DNA of 54,396 bases from Sphaeroforma sirkka (taxonomy: Eukaryota > Opisthokonta > Ichthyosporea > Ichthyophonida): assembly GCA_001586965.3 (NCBI GenBank), contig LUCW03001463.1, positions 1 through 54,396 of the forward strand. The letters are read 5' to 3'. Below are positions 30,440-40,227 of the stretch, piece after piece (position 1 is the first letter of the stretch; each line of letters starts with the position of its first letter). The notes beneath the pieces were generated by a model. The model was not told the DNA's origin. It worked only from the letters and a program-made list of their open reading frames with translations, and made no database searches. The position numbers and the translations under genes were made by a program.

Positions 30440-31899
30440 TTAGACTTGTGCACGTTGGCGCTTACGTGTCCGTGTCTGCGAATCTTTGTGGTAGGCCGCG
30501 ATATCGTTGGCATCATCAAAAGCTTCTGCTGTTTCCCACGTTGGTTCGCCTTCTCGCCATCTCACCAGGTATTCTAATTTCCCCGTCTCATCATTCGTAC
30601 GATGTGTGATAATATGGCGAAACTCCACCCTCCTTCGGTCCATAAGTCTTCGTTAATTGGTGGGTCTGTGCGTCTATGCACTAAACGGAGGAGTTCCACC
30701 CGTACCGGTTTGGTCTTGAATTCTGGTGGGGCGGAACCATCCTTGTTCGCTAACTCGTAGCGTTGGCCGTGTCTAGCTTTGACTACATATGGTCCAAACA
30801 ATGGCCGCATAGCCTTCGTTGTTCGGCCTTCTGATCGTACCATGACCACATCTCCTTCGTCGAAATGTACCAAGTCGTGAGCATGCAGGCGGTCAAATGT
30901 CGTCGTAAGCTTGCCTGTATACTTCTTGGTAATGTGGTGGTGGAGGGTCGGCAATATAGTGTCCTGTAACTGGTCTAATCGTTGTGCCCAGGTGTCATTC
31001 GTCATTGGCTGAGAATCCGGTAACTCGTCCGTGAAATCGGCGAACGGAACATGGCGGCGGCCAAAGTACACGCTAAACGGTGCACTCTTATGGCGACGGG
31101 ATATCCGAAGGTTCTGGTATAGCATCGTAAACGGAAGGCGTTCGTCCCATCGAAGGGGAACTGCCTCACAGCATTGTCGAATAGAACGTGTAATCTCCTT
31201 GTGACGTCGTTCTGCCGCGCCCAGCACTTGGGGTCGATATGGTGGAGACACCTTATGTAGCATCCCCACTTCCTGGACCAGAAGCTCCACTAACTTGTTG
31301 GTGAACTCCTTCCCCATGTCTGTTTGGATTTTACGGGGAAACCATGTTCGCCAAAAAATCTCTATGAGTGTCTGTGTCGTGGTTTCCTTTGTCTTGTCCG
31401 GTGTGGCTCGAAGGATAGAATAGCCTGTGGCGATGTCTAAGACGTGAAGAATATAATTGTTCTTGCGTCTGGACTCCAGTGGCATCGGGATGTAGTCCAC
31501 TTGAATATGGTCCCACGGGTAGCGTGCATCGATGCTAATCATCGGGTGGAAACCTTTACGAAGTGTGTCCTGTCCCAAACATGTGCCACATTGCCGCTTA
31601 ACTTCTGTGGCTAACTCAAGTGCCCCTGGCCAAATGTGACCGTTCTGACGAAGTTGTTGGACTGTGTCCGCCGCCCCATGATGTCCTTGTTCGTGTTGCG
31701 CTTGCGTGAGTTGCGTACGACGCTGTTTCTCCGCCGGACTCGCTTGTGCAAACGCCGGTTGACCCTCTGCATCTGCCAGTGCCACTGAGATTTCTCGCGC
31801 TGTGTCTAAGCACATGACATATTTTGTATGCTTTGGTTCTGCAAAACCAAGTCGCTGTGAAAACAGCGGGTCCAGTTTGAATCCATTGGGAGGACCCAC
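30440..31899 (-). CDS. B2 integrase and chromodomain (two frames)
   Basis: The frame at 31899-30574 carries HHCC (QHEQGHH ... CGTC), catalytic D in HIQVDYIPMP, D in IQTDMGKEF and E in GAAERRHKEI with DX35E spacing, and the GPY-like GPYVVKARHGQRYEL. The sequence before the second Asp reads IFWRTWFPRK: a six-T run has shifted the frame for a few codons, where family C keeps FGEHGFPRK. After a shift near 30600, frame 30643-30440 is the chromodomain (YLVRWREGEPTWE) and basic tail. Confidence 0.85.
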
Positions 31900-31907
31900 C
31901 CGTGCTA

Positions 31908-32621
31908 CTACGGTATGACCCCATGGTGTCTTCCCACATGCGCGTACTTAGCGTACTTGAGGAACGTGTGTGGTGTCCGTGGTACCAGCACCGGTTCTGT
32001 CTGCAATAACTGCTTGAACAGGTCGAACCATGGTGCTCTTGGTACCCATGGTAGACATACTGTGGCCCGTGCGCCGTCGGCTCGTATCTTGCGTAACATC
32101 CTGTGTATCTGTTCCCAAGGCGGGTTCATCCATCCATCGACTATCGACCAGTCGTGGGCAAACGCTCCTTCCCCATCATCCTTCGTCCAGAACCGAGGAA
32201 GCTGAGCGTTGGTTGGGTCCGCAAATACATCTATGTCATTCGGTCCAAAGTGTTGTTGCGCTTGTTCAAAGTAACTAGGGAATAACTGCCAGCCGTCGGT
32301 ATACATTATTTCGAGTTCGTCCTGCTCCGCTGTCCCCTCGTGTACTCTACTTAACATGTCCGGGAGCACATTTGACTCTCCTGGTATATGCGATATGGTA
32401 AAGTTGAATGGCGCGATGATATGATGCCATCTCTGAAGCATCGGATTAAGCTTGAGCTGTGTGTTCATATATACAAGGGCCTTGTGGTCCGTGAAGACCG
32501 CAAACCGTTGCCCATCCAAGTATTCCCTGAAATGTGTCAGTCCATATACCAATGCCAGTAACTCCTTCATAGGTGTGGCGTAGTTCTGTTGCGCATGGTT
32601 CAGAGTCTTACTAAAGAACAT
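31908..32621 (-). CDS. B2 RNase H C-terminal part and Dam-like methyltransferase domain
   Basis: A 237-codon frame. Residues 1-92 are RNase H (MKELLALVYGLTHFREYL, FTDHKALVYM, HIPGESNVLPDMLSR). Residues about 105-225 are the Dam-like domain: WQLFPSYFEQAQQHFGPNDI, DVFAD at 131-135, PRFWTKDDGEGAF, NPPW at 166-169 (32115-32126), ARATVCLPWVPRAPWF. The last strand (PWGHTVVARVG) is in the next frame. NPPW fits the gamma-class N6-adenine/N4-cytosine methyltransferase motif [DNS]PP[YFW]. Activity is untested. Confidence 0.8.
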   Translation of the reverse strand: MFFSKTLNHAQQNYATPMKELLALVYGLTHFREYLDGQRFAVFTDHKALVYMNTQLKLNPMLQRWHHIIAPFNFTISHIPGESNVLPDMLSRVHEGTAEQDELEIMYTDGWQLFPSYFEQAQQHFGPNDIDVFADPTNAQLPRFWTKDDGEGAFAHDWSIVDGWMNPPWEQIHRMLRKIRADGARATVCLPWVPRAPWFDLFKQLLQTEPVLVPRTPHTFLKYAKYAHVGRHHGVIP

Positions 32622-34237
32622 TAAGTAATGTTTCTTACCGTTGACCCATTGGAATAGCGCTCCCCTAAACCGTAATCGCTAGCGTCGGTTTCCAAGTTCA
32701 GAGGAATGCCGTCGACCGGAAAGTGTAACGCCACAGCATTCACCACTGCGTCTTTCATTGCCTGCCACGCCTGTGCATGTCTCTCCTCCCAACGATCACC
32801 TATCAACTCCTTTGGTTTGAGTTTGCAAAATTCGCGCAAGGGTGCAACCGTGTTCGCGAAATTAGGCAGATGTTCGTGGAGGTAATTTGCTAAACCAAAC
32901 GCCGAGGCTATATCTTCGTATCGTTGTGGTGTGGGCCAGTCGATCAGCTTGGCCTGCTTTTCATGGTCAATGTCAATGCCTTGTGCCGATACTTTCTTCC
33001 CTAGGATCATGACTTCGGAGATAGCGAAGTGGCACTTGGCAGGGTTAAGCTTAAAACTGTGGTATGTTAAGCGTTGTATCACCTTCTGCACCGTCCTAAC
33101 GTGTTCGTCATAACCGTCACTGGCGATAACTATGTCATCGATATAGTGGTGAACCGGTAAGCCATCAAGTATTGTACTCAAGGTACGTTGAAACTGCTGC
33201 GTGAGTACATGAAGACCGAACGGTGCTGATGTGAACGAGTACTGATAACGTTCGTGTGTAAAACTAAATAAGTATTGTGAGTCTGGATGGATGGGCAGCC
33301 TGTGGTATGCAGCCGATATGTCCATCGTCGTGTAGTACTTCTTACTCTTGAGGCGAGATATGAGTTCGTTGACCTTGGGGATCAGGAACTGGTCACCAGG
33401 AATAAGCGCGTTAACGGCACGCATGTCTAAACACACGCGTACCTTCTTGACGTTGCCTTCCGCATCGAATGTCGGTACCGCAAGGAGAGGAAGATTAACA
33501 GTCGTTGATGTCGTTCGTTTCGTGATCACCAAATCCGTCAACCACTTCTTCACTTGTTCATCCACATAGGGGAGCCATCGATCGGATACGAAGTTACGCG
33601 CCGATCGCCGCATCTGCAACGCTTGTTCATGGGTTACTGGGATGGTTACCTCACTCCCTTCCAGACGACAGCGCGCGTTGTCGGCAATTTTCGCATTGGC
33701 TTCCAAATCCTGTGCCAACCGTTCGCGTACATCGACGGGTTCCGTCGTGTTAGGTGCCTGTCGGCGTGGTATGGGTTCGAGGAGCTCTTCTAGTTCTGTG
33801 GGGTCTATTGGTGCAAGTGGCGATTGGATACCGCCTATGTATAGGCCCAAGCGTTTCAACATATCTTGCCCCACTATAACATCTATACCCGTCGGCAAGT
33901 TCATCAATTCTAATGAACCGTCGATAATTCTGGTACCGTACCTTATAGGTACCACTTCCGTCGTCCCCAGTCGAGGAGTTCGCACCGCCTTGTCAGCTAA
34001 ATATATAAATGACCCAGGTGGTGCCGGAGTTATTGGTCGGCCAAGGAGGTCTGCGGATGTCTGTGAGATACAACTTCTATTTGCTCCCGTGTCTATCAAG
34101 GCTTTGAACGTACGTCCGTTGATTTGTACTTGAATATAGACTCGGTTGTCTGACGTCAGCAATGGGTCTTGTATTGCCATCACTGCTCCAATCGTGGTAA
34201 CAAATATGAAGCTCCTATCCGACTCAGACACCCTCAC
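32621..34237 (-). CDS. B2 protease and reverse transcriptase
   Basis: A 538-codon frame. Retropepsin: ALIDTGANRSCI with D49-T50-G51, and IDVIVGQDML. RT: VNLPLLAVPTF, VRVCLDMRAVNALIP, YYTTMDISAAYHRLP (catalytic D306), SFTSAPFGLHVLTQQF, and YIDD at 365-368, then connection and the first RNase H Asp (LETDASDYG). A G-run near 32660 (four G here, five in B4) shifts the frame before the rest of RNase H. The frame continues directly from gag: a single TGA separates them. The first shown codon is GTG, so translation more likely enters by readthrough than by initiation. Confidence 0.9.
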   Translation of the reverse strand: MRVSESDRSFIFVTTIGAVMAIQDPLLTSDNRVYIQVQINGRTFKALIDTGANRSCISQTSADLLGRPITPAPPGSFIYLADKAVRTPRLGTTEVVPIRYGTRIIDGSLELMNLPTGIDVIVGQDMLKRLGLYIGGIQSPLAPIDPTELEELLEPIPRRQAPNTTEPVDVRERLAQDLEANAKIADNARCRLEGSEVTIPVTHEQALQMRRSARNFVSDRWLPYVDEQVKKWLTDLVITKRTTSTTVNLPLLAVPTFDAEGNVKKVRVCLDMRAVNALIPGDQFLIPKVNELISRLKSKKYYTTMDISAAYHRLPIHPDSQYLFSFTHERYQYSFTSAPFGLHVLTQQFQRTLSTILDGLPVHHYIDDIVIASDGYDEHVRTVQKVIQRLTYHSFKLNPAKCHFAISEVMILGKKVSAQGIDIDHEKQAKLIDWPTPQRYEDIASAFGLANYLHEHLPNFANTVAPLREFCKLKPKELIGDRWEERHAQAWQAMKDAVVNAVALHFPVDGIPLNLETDASDYGLGERYSNGSTVRNIT

Positions 34238-34264
34238 CTCTCATGCATGATCGGCTACCGACTC
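34238..34264 (-). promoter_or_regulatory. Candidate gag-protease stop-codon readthrough site (TGA)
   Basis: Gag ends SVADHA, TGA, and the same frame goes on EVRVSESDRSF into protease. The stop and context (TGAGAGGTGAGGGTG) are identical in B4 (44331) and B5 (47767). Family C has TAG with a similar downstream run (GACGTAAGGGTGTC). Confidence 0.55.
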
Positions 34265-35443
34265 CCACGTGTCATAGGTGTGGTTTGGTGGTGACGTCAT
34301 GTGCTCGAAGTCTTCGTAAAGGATCGTGTTGATATGAATCTCTGTAGCTTCCGATGGTGGAGCCAAGTCTTCGTCCTGTGTAATCGCATTCACCTGTACT
34401 TGAGGCGTCGGACGTATTGTAACTACGTCTCTAGTCTGGGATGTATTCTGCCCCTGTCCTGCGGTTGACGTTGTGGACGGTCTGTGTACCGATTGTACGT
34501 CCCTCAAAGGACGGTTGTTGTCGTATAGCCTTGCCCGACCCTCTGCGCTCACCGCTTGCGACGCCCTGAAATGGTGACACCTTGGGATGTGCCTACCACC
34601 TGGTGGCGCCTGTGCCTGGCACCCCGCACAAGTCGTTGGTACCGTAGGTTGGGGCCGTTGAGTCCAATTCTGCGTTTGTCGTCTACTCGTCTGTAGGTTG
34701 GGGCGGCTATTGGTGTGGTCGCGACTTCCATTGGTCGTCGGGCCCTCGCGGTTGTTGCGACCCTGGAAACGTGCTGCCGTACGTTGCTGTGCATCCTGAA
34801 TGTCAGGGCCCAACAGCTGTATAAGCTCGTGTGTCTCCATCAGTTGCCATTTGGGATGCAACTGTAGAGTACGTTCATACGTACGGCCGCTGAGAGCTTC
34901 TTCTAACAGTTGTACAATGCAGTGGTTCACTAAATTCTGTTGGAAGTCGGCATCTGTCTGGCACCGTTCACGTGCCCTCCTGTGGTTCTCCATGAGCTGT
35001 GTCATTTGTTCCATAAGAGGAGTGTGCATGTTCCGACTTTGGCCCTTGGCTAACTTGCGAAACGCGGGATCGACAGTGGCTTGTGTTTCGTGCGAACAGA
35101 TCAGTTCGATCTGTAGTTGAGGTGTGCATGTCTTCAACCGTTCAGAGTTGTCGCGGATGTAGTCCAGCGTTGACTTCTCCGCCTTGAAGTAAGATAGTAC
35201 CTTATGAAACCATGTAAGGTTCCAACTCTCGTCCAGCCCTGCGATTTGTGCGTTCTTGAACGCCTCGAGGAGAGCCCCTCTTGTGTCCCGTTCCATGATA
35301 TCATGTAGGTAGTATCTGTTCGACGGCCAATCAGGCCACGTACGTGGTGAAGGTACGGGACGCTTCTCTACCGGTCGGGACTCTAATGTAGCTCGAAGTG
35401 TCTCAATCACGCCCCGAAGAGCTTCAGCTCGAGCCGTGTTATT
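34241..35443 (-). CDS. gag: B2 Gag, middle and C-terminal part
   Basis: Open for 389 codons from 35410. It begins in the coiled coil (TLRATLESRP), then a helical capsid-like region (YYLHDIMERDTRGALLEAFK, FRKLAKGQSRNMHTPLMEQM), a basic Asn/Gln/Arg-rich stretch, and a Cys/His cluster (CAGCQAQAPPGGRHIPRCHH) that is a variant of the nucleocapsid knuckle. An acidic tail ends at the TGA. The N-terminal part, missing here, is in B1. Confidence 0.8.
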   Translation of the reverse strand, partial: NNTARAEALRGVIETLRATLESRPVEKRPVPSPRTWPDWPSNRYYLHDIMERDTRGALLEAFKNAQIAGLDESWNLTWFHKVLSYFKAEKSTLDYIRDNSERLKTCTPQLQIELICSHETQATVDPAFRKLAKGQSRNMHTPLMEQMTQLMENHRRARERCQTDADFQQNLVNHCIVQLLEEALSGRTYERTLQLHPKWQLMETHELIQLLGPDIQDAQQRTAARFQGRNNREGPTTNGSRDHTNSRPNLQTSRRQTQNWTQRPQPTVPTTCAGCQAQAPPGGRHIPRCHHFRASQAVSAEGRARLYDNNRPLRDVQSVHRPSTTSTAGQGQNTSQTRDVVTIRPTPQVQVNAITQDEDLAPPSEATEIHINTILYEDFEHMTSPPNHTYDTWESVADHA

Positions 35444-35454
35444 GAAGTTGTTAG

Positions 35455-35594
35455 CTGACTCTTAAATGAGTCATTAGTCATGTGCTGTAAAACCAGCAAA
35501 ACCCTAAAACCCAGTTTATCAGATTATTCTGATAAACTGTAAAACTTGTAATAAACCTAAAATAATCAAATAAATATAAGTACTTGTATTCTGA
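35455..35594 (-). repeat. Family B LTR fragment, 140 bp
   Basis: Corresponds to the middle and U3 end of the LTR in minus orientation. It lacks the first 107 bp or so on the plus strand and the final CCACA. It sits at the head-to-head junction of B2 and B3. Confidence 0.85.
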
Positions 35595-37161
35595 GTTATT
35601 GCAGACAGAACCGGTGCTGGTACCACGGACACCACACACGTTCCTCAAGTACGCTAAGTACGCATGTGGGAAGACACCATGGGGTCATACCGTAGTAGCA
35701 CGGGTGGATCCTCCCAATGGATTCAAACTGGACCCGCTGTTTTCACAGCGACTTGGTTTTGCAGAACCAAAGCATACAAAATATGTCATGTGCTTAGACA
35801 CAGCGCGAGAAATCTCAGTGGCACTGGCAGATGCAGAGGGTCAACCGGCGTTTGCACAAGCGAGTCCGGCGGAGAAACAGCGTCGTACGCAACTCACGCA
35901 AGCGCAACACGAACAAGGACATCATGGGGCGGCGGACACAGTCCAACAACTTCGTCAGAACGGTCACATTTGGCCAGGGGCACTTGAGTTAGCCACAGAA
36001 GTTAAGCGGCAATGTGGCACATGTTTGGGACAGGACACACTTCGTAAAGGTTTCCACCCGATGATTAGCATCGATGCACGCTACCCGTGGGACCATATTC
36101 AAGTGGACTACATCCCGATGCCACTGGAGTCCAGACGCAAGAACAATTATATTCTTCACGTCTTAGACATCGCCACAGGCTATTCTATCCTTCGAGCCAC
36201 ACCGGACAAGACAAAGGAAACCACGACACAGACACTCATAGAGATTTTTTGGCGAACATGGTTTCCCCGTAAAATCCAAACAGACATGGGGAAGGAGTTC
36301 ACCAACAAGTTAGTGGAGCTTCTGGTCCAGGAAGTGGGGATGCTACATAAGGTGTCTCCACCATATCGACCCCAAGTGCTGGGCGCGGCAGAACGACGTC
36401 ACAAGGAGATTACACGTTCTATTCGACAATGCTGTGAGGCAGTTCCCCTTCGATGGGACGAACGCCTTCCGTTTACGATGCTATACCAGAACCTTCGGAT
36501 ATCCCGTCGCCATAAGAGTGCACCGTTTAGCGTGTACTTTGGCCGCCGCCATGTTCCGTTCGCCGATTTCACGGACGAGTTACCGGATTCTCAGCCAATG
36601 ACGAATGACACCTGGGCACAACGATTAGACCAGTTACAGGACACTATATTGCCGACCCTCCACCACATTACCAAGAAGTATACAGGCAAGCTTACGACGA
36701 CATTTGACCGCCTGCATGCTCACGACTTGGTACATTTCGACGAAGGAGATGTGGTCATGGTACGATCAGAAGGCCGAACAACGAAGGCTATGCGGCCATT
36801 GTTTGGACCATATGTAGTCAAAGCTAGACACGGCCAACGCTACGAGTTAGCGAACAAGGATGGTTCCGCCCCACCAGAATTCAAGACCAAACCGGTACGG
36901 GTGGAACTCCTCCGTTTAGTGCATAGACGCACAGACCCACCAATTAACGAAGACTTATGGACCAAAGGAGGGGTTGAGTTTCGCCATATTATCACACATC
37001 GTACGAATGATGAGACGGGGAAATTAGAATACCTGGTGAGATGGCGAGAAGGCGAACCAACGTGGGAAACAGCAGAAGCTTTTGATGATGCCAACGATAT
37101 CGCGGCCTACCACAAAGCTTCGCAGACACGGACACGTAAGCGCCAACGTGCACAGTTCTAA
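35595..37161 (+). CDS. B3 end of Dam-like domain, integrase and chromodomain
   Basis: An open frame of about 522 family codons. The first 40 or so (ELLQTEPVLVP ... PWGHTVVARV) are the end of the Dam-like domain. Numbering from 35584: HHCC at H109, H113, C144, C147; catalytic D175, D234, E270. The IFWRTWFPRK segment before D234 has an altered frame. GPY-like module about 408-422. Chromodomain 465-511 (VEFRHIITHRTN ... EYLVRWREGEPTWE). Basic tail to the stop. There is no natural start codon: the upstream half of Pol is missing. Confidence 0.85.
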
Positions 37162-37974
37162 TACTTTATCTTCAATATAACTTTGTTCTCGGATATCGAG
37201 CTCAAGCTCTGGAGCATAAACCAGCAACTCTAGCTCCCGAGTATAAACCAGCCACTCTAGCTCCCGAGTATAAACCAGCCACTCGAGCTCTTGAGTATAA
37301 AAAAAGCAGCGACTCTAGCTCCCGAGTATAAACCAGCCACTCGAGCTCTTGAGTATAAAAAGCAGCGACTCTAGCTCCGAGTATAAACCAGCCACTCGAG
37401 CTCTTGAGTATAAAAAAAGCAGCGACTCTAGCTCCCGAGTATAAACCAGCCACTCGAGCTCGCGAGGGAAAATCGTCAGCGGTTCAAGCTCGCGAGGTTA
37501 AATGAGCCACTCTTGCTTCGGAGTATAACACAGCGAAATCAATCAAACAACTCCTTGGGCATTGTTTTGAAACAGCGGGTTAATGGTTTGCACGGTTTCT
37601 GCCACTGGCAGTTTTTTTCTCCGACACAAATACAGTCCTATATTGTACTTGCCAAACTCCTATATGCTGACACAGATGAACAGTAGCTTCAAGAATTCAA
37701 ACACGACGGGTCGCTCGAGACGTACACATCGGGTCCTCTAGCTCTCTGAGGTAAAATGCCAGCACAATGCTCTAGCTCTCTGAGGATAAATGCCAGCACA
37801 ATGCTCTAGCTCTCGAGGATAAATGCCAGCACAATGCTCTAGCTCTCGAGGATAAATGCCAGCACAATGCTCTAGCTCTCGAGGATAATGCCAGCACATA
37901 AAGTACTATGCTATTCTTATCATCTCTGAAACTGGCACACTGCTTTTGTTCAGTGCTTCAGTTTGGGGGGGGGT
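37162..37974 (+). repeat. B3 3' UTR with tandem arrays and G-rich polypurine tract
   Basis: Array 1 (about 37200-37480) alternates CCACTCGAGCTCTTGAG and CTCTAGCTCCCGAG cores, each followed by TATAAA. A unique stretch lies at 37500-37735. Array 2 (37736-37890) has five units of about 33 bp. A run of nine G at 37964-37972 precedes the LTR. Confidence 0.85.
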
Positions 37975-38221
37975 TGTGGTCAGAATACAAGTACTTATAT
38001 TTATTTGATTATTTTAGGTTTATTACAAGTTTTACAGTTTATCGGAATAATCTGATAAACTGGGTTTTAGGAGTTTTGCTGGTTTTACAGCACATGACTA
38101 ATGACTCATTTAAGAGTCAGTCATTTTAGGATTACTGTTTATAATTACTAATAAATGAACAACGTCCCCCTCCTGAGGAGGAGAACGTTGAGATACAGTT
38201 ATCTCGCGTATACTTACTACA
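37975..38221 (+). repeat. Family B 3' LTR of B3, 247 bp
   Basis: Runs from TGTGGTCAGAATAC to TATACTTACTACA. Copia-like sequence follows at once (GGATGAATTTTAC). Confidence 0.92.
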
Positions 38222-39079
38222 GGATGAATTTTACATATGGAAGGATGGACAATGTACGGATCAGACTACAGGAAGAAAAGCCGAGCCGACGAACGACGAC
38301 TTATCGACCGTATCTTCACAGCCTATGGAACCAGGCGAAAATACTCAAGCCGCCTCTAGTAAATGCCATCGAGAGCCAGTGTACTCTGACGTTTTATCAA
38401 AATCAAATTGTTCTACTGCTTCCAGAGACCAAACTGACACCATATCCGCTCAAATCTCAAAAGGAAAAAAAGGCCGGTCGCCGATCTTCGAGAGAGGTCA
38501 CAAATTTGCAAATTTCAGATAATCCAGCTTGTATAAACAACAAGAGCAATAACAGTTGTCGCTCTCGACGAAGAAGAAACTCGACAGCTGCCTATTCAGC
38601 TACTCAACATTAGCAACTACCAACGCCGGCGAGGCCGGCGCAGATCTAATTCCCAAGACCTTCCGGGAGATTGACAATTTTTTTTCCAATGAAAGGAGTG
38701 GATGGACGCAGCGACCAAAGAAGTCCGAGACCTAGTGGAACTAGGGACCTTCACTCTTGTAGACTTTAAACCTGTAAAAAGCACGATTATGAATTCCAAA
38801 TGGGTCTTTACTCGCAAAATGGACTCTGCTGGAAAAATCGAGCGTTTTAAAGGACGACTGACCGTAGCTGGATACAATGCTGTCGAAGGAGTGGATTTCG
38901 AACGGAGTGACGCCAAAGTAGTGAGCAAAGATACCGTCCGAATTTGTTGGCACTTGGCACTAACAGCCAGCAAAGAAATGGTATGTCAGACAATTCGACT
39001 CGCCGAACGCATACCTAAACGGAAAAATGGACCGTTATGTATACATGAGGATGCCGCAACGACTACACCTGGCCCTTGA
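38222..39079 (+). pseudogene. Copia-like linker and N-terminal reverse transcriptase
   Basis: The 38224-38520 stretch reads DEFYIWKDGQ and then Ser/Thr-rich linker residues, probably the region between integrase and RT. From 38702 (MDAATKEVRDLVELGTFTLV) the frame is a copia RT N-terminus: NSKWVFTRKMDSAGKIERFK and GYNAVEGVDFERS. Frame breaks near 38650 and after 38980 disrupt it. Confidence 0.75.
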
Positions 39080-40227
39080 TTTATTCAGCGAAGAGGAGCA
39101 GGAAATATATCATGAGTACAGCTAAGGGAACAAATCCGTACGGTGCAGAGTAAATTTACCACTATATGGCCTAAAGCAATCTGGCTACTTATACTTTGTG
39201 GAGGTCTGTGAGGCTCTAGGTCAACAGGGATATCAACCAACGCGATCCGACCCATCATTATTTTTTCGAAAAGACTCCGATGGCACCTTGGACCTGGTCA
39301 TTGTATATGTGGACGATAAAATCGCGATGGTCTCCTACAAGCGAACTCTGGATATTTTGGAGGCATTTTTTATTCAAAAAAATGGTCAACAAAGTCAATG
39401 CCAACAGCGGAATGGTTAAAAAAAAAATGAAAATGGGATTTCTGCCCTCGGGAGTAGTCACCATACACCAAAAAGTCTACGTCAGCACATTTCTCCAAAA
39501 ATATAATTTGGAAAATGCCCAGCCGTCACCGGTACCCTTACACAATACGGATTTGACACCATGTCATTCTGACAGGTCCGCCGGAAATATGCCATATAGA
39601 GAACTCATCGGCGCCATTCGATACTTAGCTGATGGTACGCGACCAGATATAACATTCGCCGTGAACCAATTATTCAGGCACCTTGATAAACCACTCCTAC
39701 GTCACTGGAACGCTGCCAAGCGAGTACTTCGATATCTGAAAGGCACCTCTGGATATGGACTAAGGTTTGACCCTGAGATACCCTTACAGCCGGAAGCTTT
39801 CGCTGACGCAGGCTTTGTCTCTGACGCAACAGACATCATTTTTACGTGCAATGCACCTGTGATTTGGGGATCAAGAAAACAGAAATTGACAGCACAGTCC
39901 ACTTGCGAAGCAGAAATTATTGCTTTGAATGATGTCACAAAAGAAATTTGCTGGCTGCGAAATTTATTGTCGAAACTTAATATCGACATTGGACCAATTG
40001 TCATCAATCAAGACAACCAATCAGCGATAAAAATTGCTGAAGATGATAAGGTGAACCGCAGGACCAAATACCTCGACCTAAGGCACTATTTTATTCGGGA
40101 TAAAATTCATGACAATTCGGTGGTCCTACGTTACACGCCCACAGACGAGATGACTGCTGATGCTTTGACAAAAACACTCGTGGAGAAACTGTTCGTTAAA
40201 CACAAGAAACCATGGTTAAACCTGTAG
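39080..40227 (+). pseudogene. Copia-like reverse transcriptase palm and RNase H
   Basis: A short frame (39198-39419) has SLFFRKDSDGTLDLVIVYVDD with YVDD at 39306-39317, the copia RT catalytic motif. The frame open to 40227 holds the thumb (PYRELIGAIRYLADGTRPD) and RNase H: ADAGFVSDATD, QSTCEAEIIAL, NQDNQSAIKIA, RRTKYLDLRHYFIRDKI and MTADALTK, all typical of copia. RT is frameshifted around 39100-39200 and 39400, but RNase H looks intact. Confidence 0.85.

Larger units (their letters stand above)
29409..35443 (-). mobile_element. Ty3/gypsy-like element B2: gag to 3' LTR, inverted
   Basis: In coding order (from 35443 down): gag from the coiled coil on, protease-RT, RNase H, Dam-like domain, integrase, chromodomain, repeat-rich 3' UTR, G9 polypurine tract and 3' LTR. 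Colinear with B4/B5 on the plus strand. Only a few single-base indels break it. At the right edge (35444-35454) an 11 bp stretch resembling leader sequence separates it from an LTR fragment. Confidence 0.88.
35595..38221 (+). mobile_element. Ty3/gypsy-like element B3, 5'-truncated
   Basis: Starts within the Dam-like domain and runs through integrase, chromodomain and 3' UTR to the 3' LTR. It is a near copy of the distal half of B2 in opposite orientation, giving inverted repeat arms of about 2.6 kb (29409-32010 and 35595-38221). It shares the six-T variant with B2. Confidence 0.88.

Noticed and set aside
30263..30577. Open frame with GLYSGARVA repeats (and equivalents at 37202-37453 and 51636-51857)
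   Set aside because: It is the read-out of the B 3' UTR tandem array; the reading frame is not maintained between copies.
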